From: Boesenbergia rotunda
Taxonomy: Eukaryota > Streptophyta > Magnoliopsida > Zingiberales > Zingiberaceae
DNA length: 64,000 nucleotides
Direction: 5' to 3'
Assembly: GCA_024364735.1 (NCBI GenBank)
Contig: JAGFNQ010004737.1
Span: 124,001 to 188,000, forward strand
Positions 45,606 to 57,778 of this stretch are shown here, piece after piece. The notes under the pieces are model-generated. The model ran no database searches. It was not told the origin of the DNA and saw only the letters and a program-made list of their open reading frames with translations. Each line of letters opens with the position of its first letter. Position 1 is the first letter of the stretch. The position numbers and the translations under genes were made by a program.

Positions 45606-47673
45606 TGTTGATGCAGTCTGACCCTGATTGTTGTTTTGGTGTTGACATCAATTTTAGTTTAGGTTGATGATTATTATGATTATGGTTAAGTCCTAATCAG
45701 GGATTAGGCATGTTATGAAAAATCCTAGCTTGGAGGGCTAGGTGTTAGAAAATCCTAACCTGGAGGGTTAGGTATGGAAAATCCTAGCTTGGAGGGCTAG
45801 GTGTTGAAAAGTCCTAATGCGGAAGGGTTGGGTGAAAAGTCCTAGCTTGGAGGGCTAGGTGAAAAGTCCTAACTTGGAGGGTTAGGTGAAAAGTCCCAAC
45901 TTGGAGAGTTAGGTGAAAAAGTCCTGGCTTGGGGGGTCAGGTCCTAGCTAAGAGGGCTAGGTATGAAAAGTTCTAACTCGAAAGGTTGGGTGAAAAGTCC
46001 TAGCTTGGAGAGCTAGGTGAAAATTCCTAACTTGGAGGGTTAGGTGAAAAGTCCCAACTGGAGAGTTAGTGGAAAAACCCTGGCTCGAAGGGTCAGGTCC
46101 TAGCTTGGAGGGCTAGGTTGGAGCCCCTGGATCGGTCTGGTGACCGATCAGGGAGTATGCGTTTCACCCACTGCTTGGCTCGTGATCGGTCTGGTGACCG
46201 ATCAGGGAGCACACAGTGAGGTTGAGTTGCCTTACTGATCTGCTCTTGATTAGTCTGTGGACCGATCAGGATTACTGTGCAGATCGTTCTGGAGAACGAT
46301 CCAGCGTCGCCGGTTCCTCTCTATGATCGATCAGGACGGAGCCTGATCTGTTTGGTCATGACCTGATTGGTCTAGTGACCGATCAGGAGGCTCCCTGATC
46401 GGTCCGGTGACCGATCAGGAGGTTTGGACTGCAAAGCTCAAAAATCGCCCGATAAAGGGGTGGATCGGTCTGGTGATAGATCCATAACCTGGGATCGGTC
46501 TGGTGATTGATCCAGGAGAGTCACAAAGAAATCGAGATTTCTGATTGAGCGTTGGGGACTGATCAGGACGAAGCCTGATAGGTCTGGACCTAGCCTGATC
46601 GGTCTGGTGACCGATCAGGAGGCACTCTGATCGGTTCGGTGACCGATCACTTTAATTCAAAATGCACTGTCAGACGCTCTGAATGCGTCTGAACGTATCC
46701 GATTCTCTGTGCTTAACATCTGATACATGATTTTCTGCTTGATATGTTATGCTAACACTCTGATTAAGCTGCAGGTGACAGGGAAAGATTCAAACACTCA
46801 AGGAGAGTCAATGGAGGCCTTTCCTTGAAGCAGGTGTGTCTGTTTTTCCATCTCAGGTTGCAACGGGCACTGGCGCTGGCTGGAGCTGCTGTCTGGGACT
46901 AGTCTGAGGGAAGCTCAGGGAGTTTAGAAGAGCTCAGTGGTGGCTAGTGGTTGCAGGTGAGCAGCTGGAAGCTACAGGGAGATGTTGTCACCTGGCTTTC
47001 AAGAGGGAAACAAAAGGGGCAATGTGAAGCAGAGCAAGGGAGAAGTTGTCGTTGCTTTGGTTTTGAGCTGTGATTACATGCTGCGTGCTTGTGCTCCTTG
47101 TTGATCATCCACTCTTGAGAAAGCTACTCTGATCTTTGAAGCAACCATCCCTTGCTTGAGCACTTGGAGGAAGGAACAAGAAGCTTCGAGTCCAACAGCG
47201 AGAAGACACGAGGAAAGAGTTCTTGCGTGAGATCGTCGCTGGGTGGAGCTCAGAGGGAGCTTGCTGTGTTCTTATCTTTGCTATGTGCTGAGTAAGATCC
47301 TTCTTGTGTTTCTTTGTGCTTAAACTATATCCTTGATTGAAACGTTGTGGAGAGGTTTCTCCACCGAGAAGGAGGTTGCTTACTATACGATATTCACCGG
47401 GGCTTGATCTGCCGACGATCAAGGGATCGGCCACCTTAAGGGCACGCCAAGGAGTAGGGGCAAGTTATCCACGAACCTTGTAAACCCTCCTTGTTAGTGA
47501 TCTTGTTTGACTGTTCTAGCTTGTTTTTATTTTCTGCATTTCCGCACTTCTCTACTTTCATTGTTTCTGCTGCGGTGCTACTAACGAATTGAGTGCAGAA
47601 ATCTGATAAAAGTTCTAAGTCCAAGTGTTTGGCTATATTCACCCCCCCCTCTCTAGCCATCCGGGTTCCAACA
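45606..47673 (+). repeat. Solo X LTR (2,068 bp)
   Basis: It begins TGTTGATGCAG and ends GGGTTCCAACA, with perfect duplications CCAAA at 45601-45605 and 47674-47678. Array A spans about 45721-46117 and array B about 46131-46651. It sits in X2's pol-accessory spacer in the opposite orientation. The 109-codon minus-strand ORF near 47105-47434 is antisense to U5 and also appears reversed in the other X LTRs; not a gene. Confidence 0.95.
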
Positions 47674-47678
47674 CCAAA

Positions 47679-47984
47679 TTCAAGTTTCCAATCAAGTTTC
47701 CTTGATTGGAATGTCCAAGTATGATCATGGAGCCAAATACACATGTGTTATGCATTGGTTTCCCTATACTTGGTCACCGAAGTGATTTTTATCTCGTCAA
47801 CTTAATTTCTCAAGGGATGCATTAGCATTTTGAGAAATTGAGTTGATCCTAGCATCTCACCCTATTTCTAGCAATCAAAAACATTTTGGTAAACCTTATA
47901 GTTTGTGTGAAATGTCCCCAAAGATACCCAATTGTTTCCCAACAATTTAAAATAATCATGAAGGGTTTGAATGCATTTTGAAGT
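47679..47984 (-). other. X2 spacer downstream of pol
   Basis: It continues the spacer cut at 45605 and contains no gene. It lies between the RNase H stop and the accessory gene leader. Confidence 0.6.
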
Positions 47985-49919
47985 TCATGAAGCGCGACAC
48001 ATTCCCAACTCTCTTCTCAAGAAACTAAACTCATTTTCGGGGAGTGGTTTAGTGAAAATGTCAGCGAGGTTTGACTTGGACTCTACATGTGAGAGTATAA
48101 TATCTCCCCTAGCAACATGATCCCTAATGAAGTGGTGACGTACTTCAATATGTTTGGTCCTAGAATGATGGACTGGATTCTTGGTTAGGTTAATTGTGCT
48201 AATGTTGTCACACGACACTTGCACACTTTTATAACTTAATCCATAGTCCTCCAAGGTGTGAATCATCCACAACAATTGTGAAACACTCTCTCCCATGGCG
48301 ATATATTCTGCTTCTGTCGTGGAGAGAGCAACACAATGTTGCTTCCGACTTGACCAACTAACTAAAGATGATCCTAGGAATTGGCAGCCCCCACTTGTGC
48401 TTTTCCTATCCAACTTACATCCAGCATAGTCGGAATTGGTATAGCCAATTAAATCAAAAGATTCGGTACGGGGTACCAAAGACCGACTCTTATTGTGCCT
48501 TTAAGGTATCTCAAAATTCTCTTAACAGCGATTAGATGAGATTCCTTGGCACAAACTTCATACCTTGCGCACATACCCACAGCGAAAAGAATATCAGGTC
48601 GACTAGCTGTGAGGTATAGCAAACTACCTATCATGCTCCGATATTGAGTCAAATCAAAAGGTTTGTCACTCTCATCATTGTCTAATCTTGTGTTTGTATC
48701 CATGGGAGTGGTTACCTCTTTTGAATCACTCATATTGAATTTACGGAGCATTTCTTGTGTGTATTTCGATTGATGCACATGGATCCCATCTCAGGTTTGT
48801 TTGATTTCAAGTCCAAGGAAGAAAGTCAACTCTCCCACTAGACTCATTTCAAATTCACTTTCCATGTGTCCAATGAATTCATTTAAATAGCCATTGTTAT
48901 TTGAGCCACAAATTATGTCATCGATATATACTTGGGCTAAAAATATTGTCACCATCTCTCCGTAGAAACAGTGTAGGGTCTATTTGACCTCTAACGAAGC
49001 CCTTCTCAATTAGGAATGTCGACAACCGCTCGTACCAAGCTCGGGGTGCTTGTTTAAGGCCATAAAGTACCTTTTGAGCTTAAATACGTGGTTTGGAAAT
49101 TCGGTACTCTCAAACCCCGGAGGTTGTTCGACATAGACCTCTTCTCTGATTAAACCATTTAAAAAGGCCGATTTGACATCCATTTGATATAACTTGAAAC
49201 CTCGATGTGCTGCAAATGCAAGCATCAATCGGATAGACTCTAATCGTGCCACGGGAGCATAGGTCTCATCATAATTAAGGCCTTCAACTTGACTATAGCC
49301 CTTGTCTACTAAGCGTGCCTTGTTTCTAATGATTTCTCCCTTATGGTTCAATTTGTTCTTGAAGACCCATTTGGTTCCAATGATGGTGGTCTTCTTAGGT
49401 CTAGGGACTAAGTCCCAAACTTGACTCCTTTGGAATTGACCTAGTTCATCTTGCATTGCAATGATCCAATCGGGATCACTTAATGCTTCATCAATTTTTC
49501 TAGGCTCAATTTCGGAAATTAGAGCAACTTCATTAGCCACATTCCGGAAGAATGATCTAGTTCTAACCCCGTGGTGGATGTCTCCAACAATTTGGTCTTG
49601 GGGATGACTAGAGGCTAATCTAGTTTGCCTAGGTGTTGGTGGTGCTTCTTGAATGGGTTCACTAGACACAAGCTCAGCCTCAGGATCTGGCTGATCAATG
49701 GGTTGTCTAGGTTCACCGTCATCGAATTCATCACCATCAACAACATTTGGACTCTCATTCAAACTTAGTCTCCTAAGTTCGAATTGGACTTCATCTTCTA
49801 GTTGGCCATTGACTTTTGGAATTTCTTCAAAGACAACATCAGAAGACTCTTCAATTAATCTAGATTTCTTATTGTAGACTCGGTAGGCTTTGCTAACTAG
49901 GGAATACCCGACTAGTATC
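47985..49919 (-). pseudogene. X2 pol: integrase end, reverse transcriptase, RNase H
   Basis: It begins at the C2 insertion with the integrase C-terminus (ILVGYSLVSKAYRVYNKKSR). RT starts with DPDWIIAMQDELGQFQ and KWVFKNKLNHKGEI and includes the fingers/palm block YQMDVKSAFLNGLIREEVYV. A frameshift near 49070 follows. The active-site box reads VYIDDI at about 48923-48940. RNase H spans 48479-47985 (GYTNSDYAGCKLDRKSTSGG, ALSTTEAEYIAMGES, HHFIRDHV...LADIFTKPLPE). Another frameshift lies near 48470. In RNase H the first catalytic Asp of the D-x-D motif appears as Asn. The ADIFTKPL end and ENEFSFLRRELG tail fit SIRE-type elements. Confidence 0.85.
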
Positions 49920-52389
49920 TGTTGGGACCGGGTGCATGTTGACAAGGATATGGGTTCGTAAATTTTAAAATATTTACGTGCAGCGGAAGAATTAGCATAA
50001 ATAATTTCTCAAATTATTTTTAATCACGTATCTAGCATGCGACCTTATGATGTGTGGACATGATCATAAATTAAAATTTTAAGGAAAAGTAAACTAATTT
50101 ACTTAGTACCTTGCGTAACTCGAAGTAAGGGACGAGATCTAACCGTAGCGTCCCTTGGAAGCGCCGCCTCTATTCGTGTCCACGCCGAGTTTTCTTCGGG
50201 ATGACTTCGCAAAGTCACGAGTTTTGTGCCGACGAGAACTACTAGATTCTCTAAAGGCACAACTAGAAGATCAAGAGAGAAGAAAGGAAACTAACCACCA
50301 AGAAATGGAATCTAAATTCCGGGAAGGAAGGAGTTGCGATCCGCTTCTTCTTCTTCTTCTTTGGCTCCTCCTTGGTGGATGTTGCTCACGCCAATCCCTT
50401 GGAAGGGGAGGAAGTGGGCGCCGGCCCTAAGGGAAGAAGTGGGCGCCGGCCCTAAGGGAAGAAGTGGGCGCCGGCCCTAAGGAAGAAGATGGGCGCCGGC
50501 CCTAAGGGAAGAGAGGGAGAGAATAAGGGAGAGAGAGAGAGCGAGAGAATTAATCTCTTGATAACTCTATTGAGGAATTCAAGTCTAGCCTTGGTTCCTT
50601 TATATAGTAGTCTCTCCCTTGCCAAGTCTCCCTCTTAACGGAATTTTCATAAGAAATTTATCCTATAAATTTTCTTATGAATTATTTCGTTTCAGCCAAG
50701 TTTTATTATAACTAACTTTATAATAAAACAAATACATCTCTCCTTTTATTATGGAATAAATTTTTATAAAATTTATTATATAAATTTTCTTATCATGGAA
50801 AAATCAATTCATAATTGATTTTATAAAATAAAAATAAACCATTTAATGTTTATTTTAATCTCCATAAAAAGAATAAATTTATTATATAAATTTTTCTTAT
50901 CATGGAAAAATCAATTCATAATTGATTTTATAAAATAAAATAAACCAATCCATGGTTCATTTTAATTTCCATAAAAAGAATAAATTTATTATATAAATTT
51001 TTCTTATCATGGAAAAATTAATTCATAATTGATTTTAAAATAAAAATAAACCATTTAAAGTTTATTTTAATTACCATGAAAATAATTTTATTTATCCATA
51101 ATTTTATAAAACAAATTGCGCTTGATTTATTTTATAATTTAAACAAAATTAATTGGTTTCTCCTCCTTGTTGTGGCCGGCCAAACCCCCTCTTTGGCCGG
51201 CCAAACCGAGCCGATCCCATCGCGAATTAAACTCATTTAATTCGTCCAATAAGCCTTCAAAAGACTTAGCCATTTTAAGCTTCCGTTGCGCCTCTGATTA
51301 ACTCAGATTCGACTTATTTATCTTGATCGGAAAATCTAATTTTCAACTCGTTTTAAATCCCTCTGATTACTCGTAGTGCGTGCGACTAAATAGGCTTTCG
51401 ATTTATGTTGGCCGTCTATAATCAACCAATTATAGAACGATCATGAGTGGCACCTAGTAGTACATCATGACCCCCAATTAATCGAAAGATCAACGGTTGA
51501 CCTCAGAAATAATTCTGAAACCCTTCAGCAGCTCTAATGAATCGTGCCTCATTCCCTTCACCATCTTATACCCACTTGGTTCAGGACACGGTCTATGTGT
51601 GTCAGTCCCCACTAGGCTGACTACGTCACACCTAGCCCAAGTAGTATCTTTCTCGTCCTTTGGATTTCTAATTACTCTCATGTATTTAAGAGACTCATAC
51701 TCTAAACATGATATGCTCTGGCCAGAGGCTTTGAGTAACAATCCGACGATAGGCCTGGGTATACATCTCCTCGCAAGGAGTGGTGAATCCTTTGTAGGTT
51801 GATCAAACATCTTCGGGCACTTCGGCTTATACCCAATCATCCTGGGTCCACACCTCCTTGGAGATGCTTGCTTAAGATGTTAAAGTATAAGTCTCCATGA
51901 CCAAGATGACTTGAACACCGCAAGTCAAAGGAACATCGCACTTAAGCTGCAGTAAGAGCTTCACTGACATGTCTATGTATAGACTACCATGTGAAGTTTT
52001 ACAGCCAGTCACTCCAATGAACTAGTTCCCTTAACTAGCATCCATGTTTATCTCCGGACATCCCAATGTCACCAGCCAGTGAGAATCAGCTGATTAGAGA
52101 ATAACCCATGCTAGTCTCAACAGAATTGATAGTGTCCGTTTTTATCAATTCATCGACTAGGGATATTTTCAATACTTCACAATTGCACATTTAGAGATAA
52201 TCACTAGTTGTGATCCCATCACAAATTCTCTTATGCTGTGAATTGTATTGCGGACATTCAGTAGATGAGTTTAAGATCCCAATCAAATACACAATCATGT
52301 ATACTCAAATAGTGAATTATCATTTATTAAAATAAATGTTTACAATCATAAGGCGATTGCCTTAGGACACTTCTCTCATATCACTAACA
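49920..52389 (-). repeat. C2 3' LTR (2,470 bp)
   Basis: Plus-strand ends are TGTTGGGACCGG and ATCACTAACA. The minus-strand TATA box TATATAAA is at 50599-50606. The right side ('gttttaaatccctc' to 'tcactaaca') is closely similar to 42430-43470. Confidence 0.94.
50411..50509. repeat. 25-bp GC-rich tandem repeat in the C2 LTR
   Basis: Four copies of 'gaagtgggcgccggccctaa' plus spacer start at 50411, 50436, 50461 and 50485. They are absent from the equivalent position of the solo LTR (about 41470-41520). The unit contains the palindrome GGGCGCCGGCCC in part. Confidence 0.88.
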
Positions 52390-52403
52390 AACTCCCACTT
52401 GGC
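52390..52403 (-). promoter_or_regulatory. C2 polypurine tract
   Basis: The minus strand reads GCCAAGTGGGAGTT immediately before the LTR. The pol stop (TAG at 52404-52406) directly precedes it. Confidence 0.8.
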
Positions 52404-55400
52404 CTAATGCCAATCGCTACGGTATCCAATACCACAGGCTCTTACATGACCCTCAAACTTGTTTTGAGGCAAGGCCTTAGTTAAAGGATCCGCTAAATTC
52501 CTTTCAGTGGGAATTTTCTCAATTTGTATATCATTCCTACTTATAATCTCTCTGATCAGATGATAGCGGCGAATCACGTGTTTGGATCGCTGATGAGACC
52601 TTGGTTCCTTTGCTTATGCAATAGCTCCATTATTGTCGCAGTAAACCGGCACTGCTTCATCAATGGTTGGAACCACGCCAAGTTCGGAGAAGAACTTCTT
52701 GATCCAGACTGCTTCCTTTGCTGCTTCCGAAGCTGCGATATATTCCGCTTCCGTGGTAGAATCCGCTACGATGTCTTGTTTGGAACTTTTCCAACTTACT
52801 GCACCTCCATTCAAAGTAAATACGTATCCAGACTGCGATTTGGAGTCATCCTTATCTGTCTAGAAACTGGCATCTGTATACCCACGTATTACCATATCTC
52901 CTTCTCCATATATTAGGAACACATCCTTAGTTCTTCTTAAGTACATAAGGATTGTCTTGACAGTCGTCCAATGATCCATTCCTGGATCCGACTGGTATCT
53001 GCTTGTGACACTCAGAGCATACGATACATCGGGCCTTGTACATAACATAGCATACATGATAGATCCTATCGCGGATGCATAAGGAATCTTATTCATGCAA
53101 ATCCTCTCGTCTTCTGTGCGCGGACACATAGACTTTGAAAGGTTGATCCCATGCCTGATGGGAAGGTAACCTTTCTTGGATTCCGACATGCTAAACCTTT
53201 TTAGCACTCGGTCTATATACGTAGACTGCGAAAGACCAAGCAACATTTTTGATCTATCTCTATAGATTCTAATCCCAAGGATATAGGTTGCTTCTCCCAG
53301 GTATTTCATGGAGAAAGTTTTGGACAACCAAATTTTAACTGTCTATAAAACTGATATATCGTTTCCTACAAGTAATATGTCATCGACATATAATACTAGG
53401 AATACGACTGCACTCCCACTAACCTTCTTGTACACACAAGGTTCGTCAGGATTTTATGAGAAATCAAACTCTTTGATTGTCTCATCAAAACGGATGTTCC
53501 AGCTCCTGGATGCTTGCTTCAGTCCATATATGGATCGTCGAAGCTTACATACTTTGGTTTTATCAACCGATGTGAAACCTTCAGGTTGTATCATGTATAC
53601 ATCCTCAAGCAGGTTTCCATTAAGGAAAGCTGTTTTCACATCCATTTGCCATATCTCATAATCATAATGAGCTGCTATGGCTAGGAGCATCCGAATGGAT
53701 TTAAGCATAGCTACTGGCGAATAGGTTTCGTCATAATCAATTCCTTGTTTCTGACGATATCCTTTTGCCACTAATCTAGCCTTAAAGGTAACAACATTAC
53801 CTTCCATGTCGATTTTCTTCTTGAAAACTCACTTGCACCCTATGGGTTTAATCCCTTCAGGTGGGTTAACCAAGTCCCATACTTGATTTTCGTACATGGA
53901 ATCTATTTCCGACTTCATGGCTTCAAGCCATTTGTCCCTTTCTGAATTTTTCAGAACATCTTCATAACTGATAGGTTTGTCATCGCTTATGAGCAACACG
54001 TCGTTCGATTCACTTATGAGAAATCCGTATCTCTCTGGAATATTGCGTGTCCTATCAGATCTACGAAGAGGTGGTGTTGTTTTAGGTTCAACTGATAGCT
54101 CATCATCATGAATTATTGGTTGTGGGTCTAGACTAGGTGTCTCTGTAATGTCTATTGGAGTTTCTTGAACTTCATCAAGTTCAATGCCACTCCCACAGTT
54201 TTCTTGTAAAAGAAATTCTTTTTCCAGAAATACAGCATGCCTTGAAACAAACACCTTTTGTTCCAAGGGATGATAGAATTGGTAACCTTTTGTTTCCTTA
54301 GGGTATCCAATAAATAGACATTTATCAGACTTAGCATCCAGTTTGTCTGATATAGTCCGCTTCACATAAGCAGGACAACCCCATATCTTAAGGTGAGTTA
54401 AGTGAGGTTTCTTACTATTCCATGTCTCATATGGAGTAGTAGAGACTACCTTGGTCGGGACTCTGTTTAGCAAGTAAACAGCTGTCTTAAGTGCATAGCC
54501 CCAAAAGGATTTTGGAAGAGTTGCATGATTCATCATTGACCTAACCATGTCCATCAAGGTTCGGTTGCGCCTCTCAGATACACCATTATGCTGTGGTGTA
54601 TACGGCGGAGTCCATTGGGACAATATCCCATTGTCCCTTAGATAATCTTGAAACTCTTGACTTAAGTATTCACCACCCCGATCGGATCGAAGTATTTTAA
54701 TACTTTTGCCAAGTTGTTTCTCTACTTCATTTCTGAACTCTTTGAATTTCTCAAAGACTTCAGATTTGTGTTTCATCAAGAACATATACTCGAATCGTGA
54801 GTGATCATCGATAAAGGTGATGAAGTAGCTATAGCCTCCTTGTGCAAGAGTTGACATTGGTCCACATACATCAGTATGTATTAGACCAAGCAATTCTCCC
54901 ACTGGATTACCTTTTCCGGAAAAGGGTAATTTGGTCATCTTGCCTTTTAAGCATGATTCGCATGTATCAAATGAATCGGGTTCAAATGATTCCAAAATTC
55001 CACATCGGTGTAATCTGGTCATGCATTTCTTACTTACATGGCCAAGATGACAATGTCATGTGTAGGAGTCTATTCGATTATCTATTCGAGCACGTTTGTT
55101 GCTAACTTCGATATTGAAAACGTCACCGGATAAATCTAACGTGTAGATACCATTGCACAAAGTTACATTCCCATAAAGAACGCCATTTAAAGTTATGTAA
55201 CAACAATTGTTACTAAAAGTTAAATGATAACCCTTTTCATTCAAACATGAAATAGATACAATGTTCTTTATTAACGAAGGAACGAAATAACAATTATCCA
55301 ATTCTAAGACACATCCAGTCGGGAGCTTTAGCAAATATGTTCCGATGGCAACAGCAGCAATTTTTGCTCCATTTCCAACTCGCAAATCCGCTTCTCCCTT

Positions 55401-55952
55401 GACGAGTCTTCTTCTATTCCTTAGCCCCTGTATGTCATTACATATATGTGAGCTACACCCAGTATCAAGTACCCAGGTGTTTGAGGAAATAGAGTGACAT
55501 TCAATAACGAAGATACCTGAAGAGGATGGGGCATCGGATGCCTTATTCTTCAAGGACTCAAGATAAACCTTGCAGTTTCTTCGCCAGTGACCCTCCTTGC
55601 CACAGTGATGGCGAGTGCCTTTTGGGGTCTTTTCAGTCTTTTTGGCCTTTTTCTTCTTTCCCTTATTCTGTTCTTTGGCCTTCCTCTTAGAATCTTTCTT
55701 CGAGGAACCAACTAACAGTACCGTCTTCTGATCCTGCTTCACAGAAGGCTCTACAGTCTTCAGCAGGTTGAGCAACTCAGGAAACTGGTCTGGAGTTGCA
55801 TTTTTCAGGAGGACGGTTGGGAAGTTGATCTTCAAGGACATAAGCAAGCTTTTCTGCCTTGAGGACTATCCTCAGGTTTCGAAGCTAGTCCATGAAGTTT
55901 GGCCCAGTCAGTTTATTGGTGTCCAAAATGGAACGCAAATTTAGAAAAGACA
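52404..55952 (-). pseudogene. C2 gag-pol, one long frame with six nonsense codons
   Basis: From 55847 to the stop at 52404 (1,148 codons) no frameshift is seen. Stops are TGA 55056, TGA 53829, TAA 53454, TAG 53343, TAG 52860 and TAA 52614 (lowest coordinate of each). Domains: zinc knuckle with first Cys replaced (RHHCGKEGHWRRNC); protease DTGCSSHIC; pre-integrase CHLGH...CESCLKGK; integrase core with HTDVCGPM, SDRGGEY and ERRNRTL (D-D-E); RT with MDVKTAFLNGNL and a YVDD box near 53380; RNase H with TEAEYIAASEAAKEAVW and YCDNNGAIA. The gag N-terminus (from ATG 55952, SILDTNKLTGPNFMD) is in another frame and jumps near 55790 to the gag C-terminus, so the UBN2 core is deleted. Both TGA codons replace conserved Trp codons. 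Confidence 0.9.
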
Positions 55953-57653
55953 TGATCGAGTGATTATCCTAGAAATACAAATTGAGCTTATGTGAGAAGA
56001 ATGATTGAAGAATATATCAACATACATAAAATTCTATTTATTTTTCAAATTGAATAACCCTTTTTATCAATTCGGGAGATCGTAGGAACATCTCCAAATA
56101 GGTTGATATCCAACCATAGATAAGAACAACCATGGCTGTGGCCATCAAGTTATTCTTAGCTATGAAGGTAGGTAATTATACCGATTACATATCACATATA
56201 TGTAACTATCACTTTATGCTATCAACTAATTGAATGTTTGCATAAATCATTGGGTTGTTAACTCATTAACAAGTATGCAACATTATACATAGCACCCAAC
56301 TGCACCTCTCTTTACATCGACCTTGGCTGTGGCACAACAAATCGATGCTCCACGCTTAAGGCTGACCCATTAATCAAGAAATAGTTTTAATATGGTTGGA
56401 GCTCATTCAACCGTTTAGTCAGGCTTGGATGTGTCCAACAATCATAACTAAGGATTGACCTCTGACTCCAACTATATTAATCATAAACTAATTCCATGGT
56501 TTGAACATGTTGAGGTTCAAGCTGGGCATGGATGTGTCCATCAACCCAAACGAGAAACAAAACTCCGATTCTAACCATATTAATGGAAGGTGTTGGCCTT
56601 AATATTTTGTAAGGGGTTTTGGGTCTCATCCTTTCTTTTCTAAGCACATTCATGATATATTATCATGTCATGACTAACGATTTCCTTAATAAAGTATGTA
56701 TGCGACTTAATTTATCAAGTCTCATTAATTGAATTAGGAACCGGATTTCCTAATTCTAATTTCATACTTTATTAAAGGAATTGTTTTGGGAAACAATTTC
56801 CTAAATTGTCATAATCAATTTCGGAAATAATATGTTTAAGACTTTGATTTCTCTAAATCAAATCTTATTAAATTAAGAGACATGAGTCCTTAATTCAACC
56901 ACATATTATTTTCATGAAAATCTCATTTAAGAAAACTTTATAGGAAACTTTTTTCCTAATTAATTTTGGAGACAAAAATATGTAAGAGCATCACCTCTTA
57001 AATCATATTTTATTCATGGATTTAATTAATTACAACAAATCGTTTTCTAAGGGTGGCTCCCCGAGGCTCAGATACCCAAAGAAAAGTAATTTGTCGTAAA
57101 TCCAATTTGGTCCGCTTCGGAAGCGTAACCAAATTAAACATGACAATTTCATTTAAAATTGGGAAATTAAATTACAACAACTAACTTTAAATTGGACGGC
57201 TCCCCGAGGCTCAATCCAAAAAAAAGAATTTTGTTGTCAATTTAAAAAACAATTCAAATTTAATTGTCAATTAATTGTCCATAAATTTGTCTAGACTTTC
57301 TTGAAAGAATGTGCCCAAAATTGCGAGATTTCATAATAGGTTTTCAGAATAATTATAAGTTTCTGGTACAAAGAAAACTTACATATTTCCAAAATTAGAA
57401 AATTTCTAAAATAGAAAAATTTCCAAAATAGGAATGTTTCCAAAGATGGGAAGTTTTCACAATTATTATAAAATTTCAGAAACTAAAAAATTTCAAAAGT
57501 TTGCGAAATTTCATGAGGATTTCCAAACATTGAAATTCCTAAATCTAAAATTTATTATAATTGGAAAGTTTTCATAATTGAAAAATTTTCCAAAATTGAG
57601 ATCATGACAAAGTTTTCCACAAAACAATTATATGATTATATCGAACACTAACC
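55953..57653 (-). other. C2 5' leader, AT-rich, no gene
   Basis: 1.7 kb between the primer site and gag with no supported frame. It includes a paired motif 'gctccccgaggctca' near 57055 and 57190 and many 'aaatttccaaaa' words (57370-57600). It is unusually long for a copia leader. Confidence 0.55.
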
Positions 57654-57666
57654 GGCTCTGATACCA
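57654..57666 (-). promoter_or_regulatory. C2 primer binding site
   Basis: The minus strand reads TGGTATCAGAGCC, one base inside the 5' LTR fragment; initiator-Met tRNA type. Confidence 0.93.
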
Positions 57667-57667
57667 C

Positions 57668-57777
57668 TGTTGGGACCGGGTGCATGTTGACAAGGATACG
57701 GGTTTCGTCGTAAAAATTTAAATTTTTTACGTGCAGCGGAAAGAATTAGCATAAAATAATTTCTCAAATTATTTTTA
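57668..57777 (-). repeat. C2 5' LTR, terminal 110 bp only
   Basis: It starts TGTTGGGACCGGGTGCATG and follows the 3' LTR (49920-50026) to 'ctcaaattattttta', then stops at the N. The remaining 2.36 kb of this LTR is absent. Confidence 0.93.
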
Positions 57778-57778
57778 N
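57778..57778. other. Ambiguous base at an apparent assembly join
   Basis: The only N in the window. Sequence left of it is the C2 LTR; sequence right of it is unrelated Tekay LTR DNA, with no LTR terminus or target duplication at the switch. Confidence 0.85.

Larger units (their letters stand above)
37774..49919 (-). mobile_element. X2: SIRE-like copia element with pol and accessory gene
   Basis: Minus-strand order is pol (integrase end, RT, RNase H: 49919-47985), spacer, accessory gene (44701-40464), polypurine tract, 3' LTR (39856-37774). It is interrupted by a C2-family solo LTR (40920-43470), a solo X LTR (45606-47673) and C2 (from 49920). Gag, most of integrase and the 5' LTR would lie beyond C2 and are lost at the 57778 break. 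The left flank is CCCCT. Confidence 0.85.
49920..57777 (-). mobile_element. C2: Ty1/copia element, 5' LTR truncated at the N
   Basis: Minus-strand order is 5' LTR fragment (57777-57668), primer site (57666-57654), a 1.7-kb leader, gag-pol (55952-52404), purine tract, 3' LTR (52389-49920). It is inserted in X2 integrase. The left flank is GTATC; the matching right flank is lost. Gag has an internal deletion and pol has six stops. Confidence 0.92.

Noticed and set aside
47105..47434. 109-codon ORF also seen at 38006-38329
   Set aside because: It is antisense to the R/U5 part of X LTRs; it recurs because the LTR recurs and has no coding signature.
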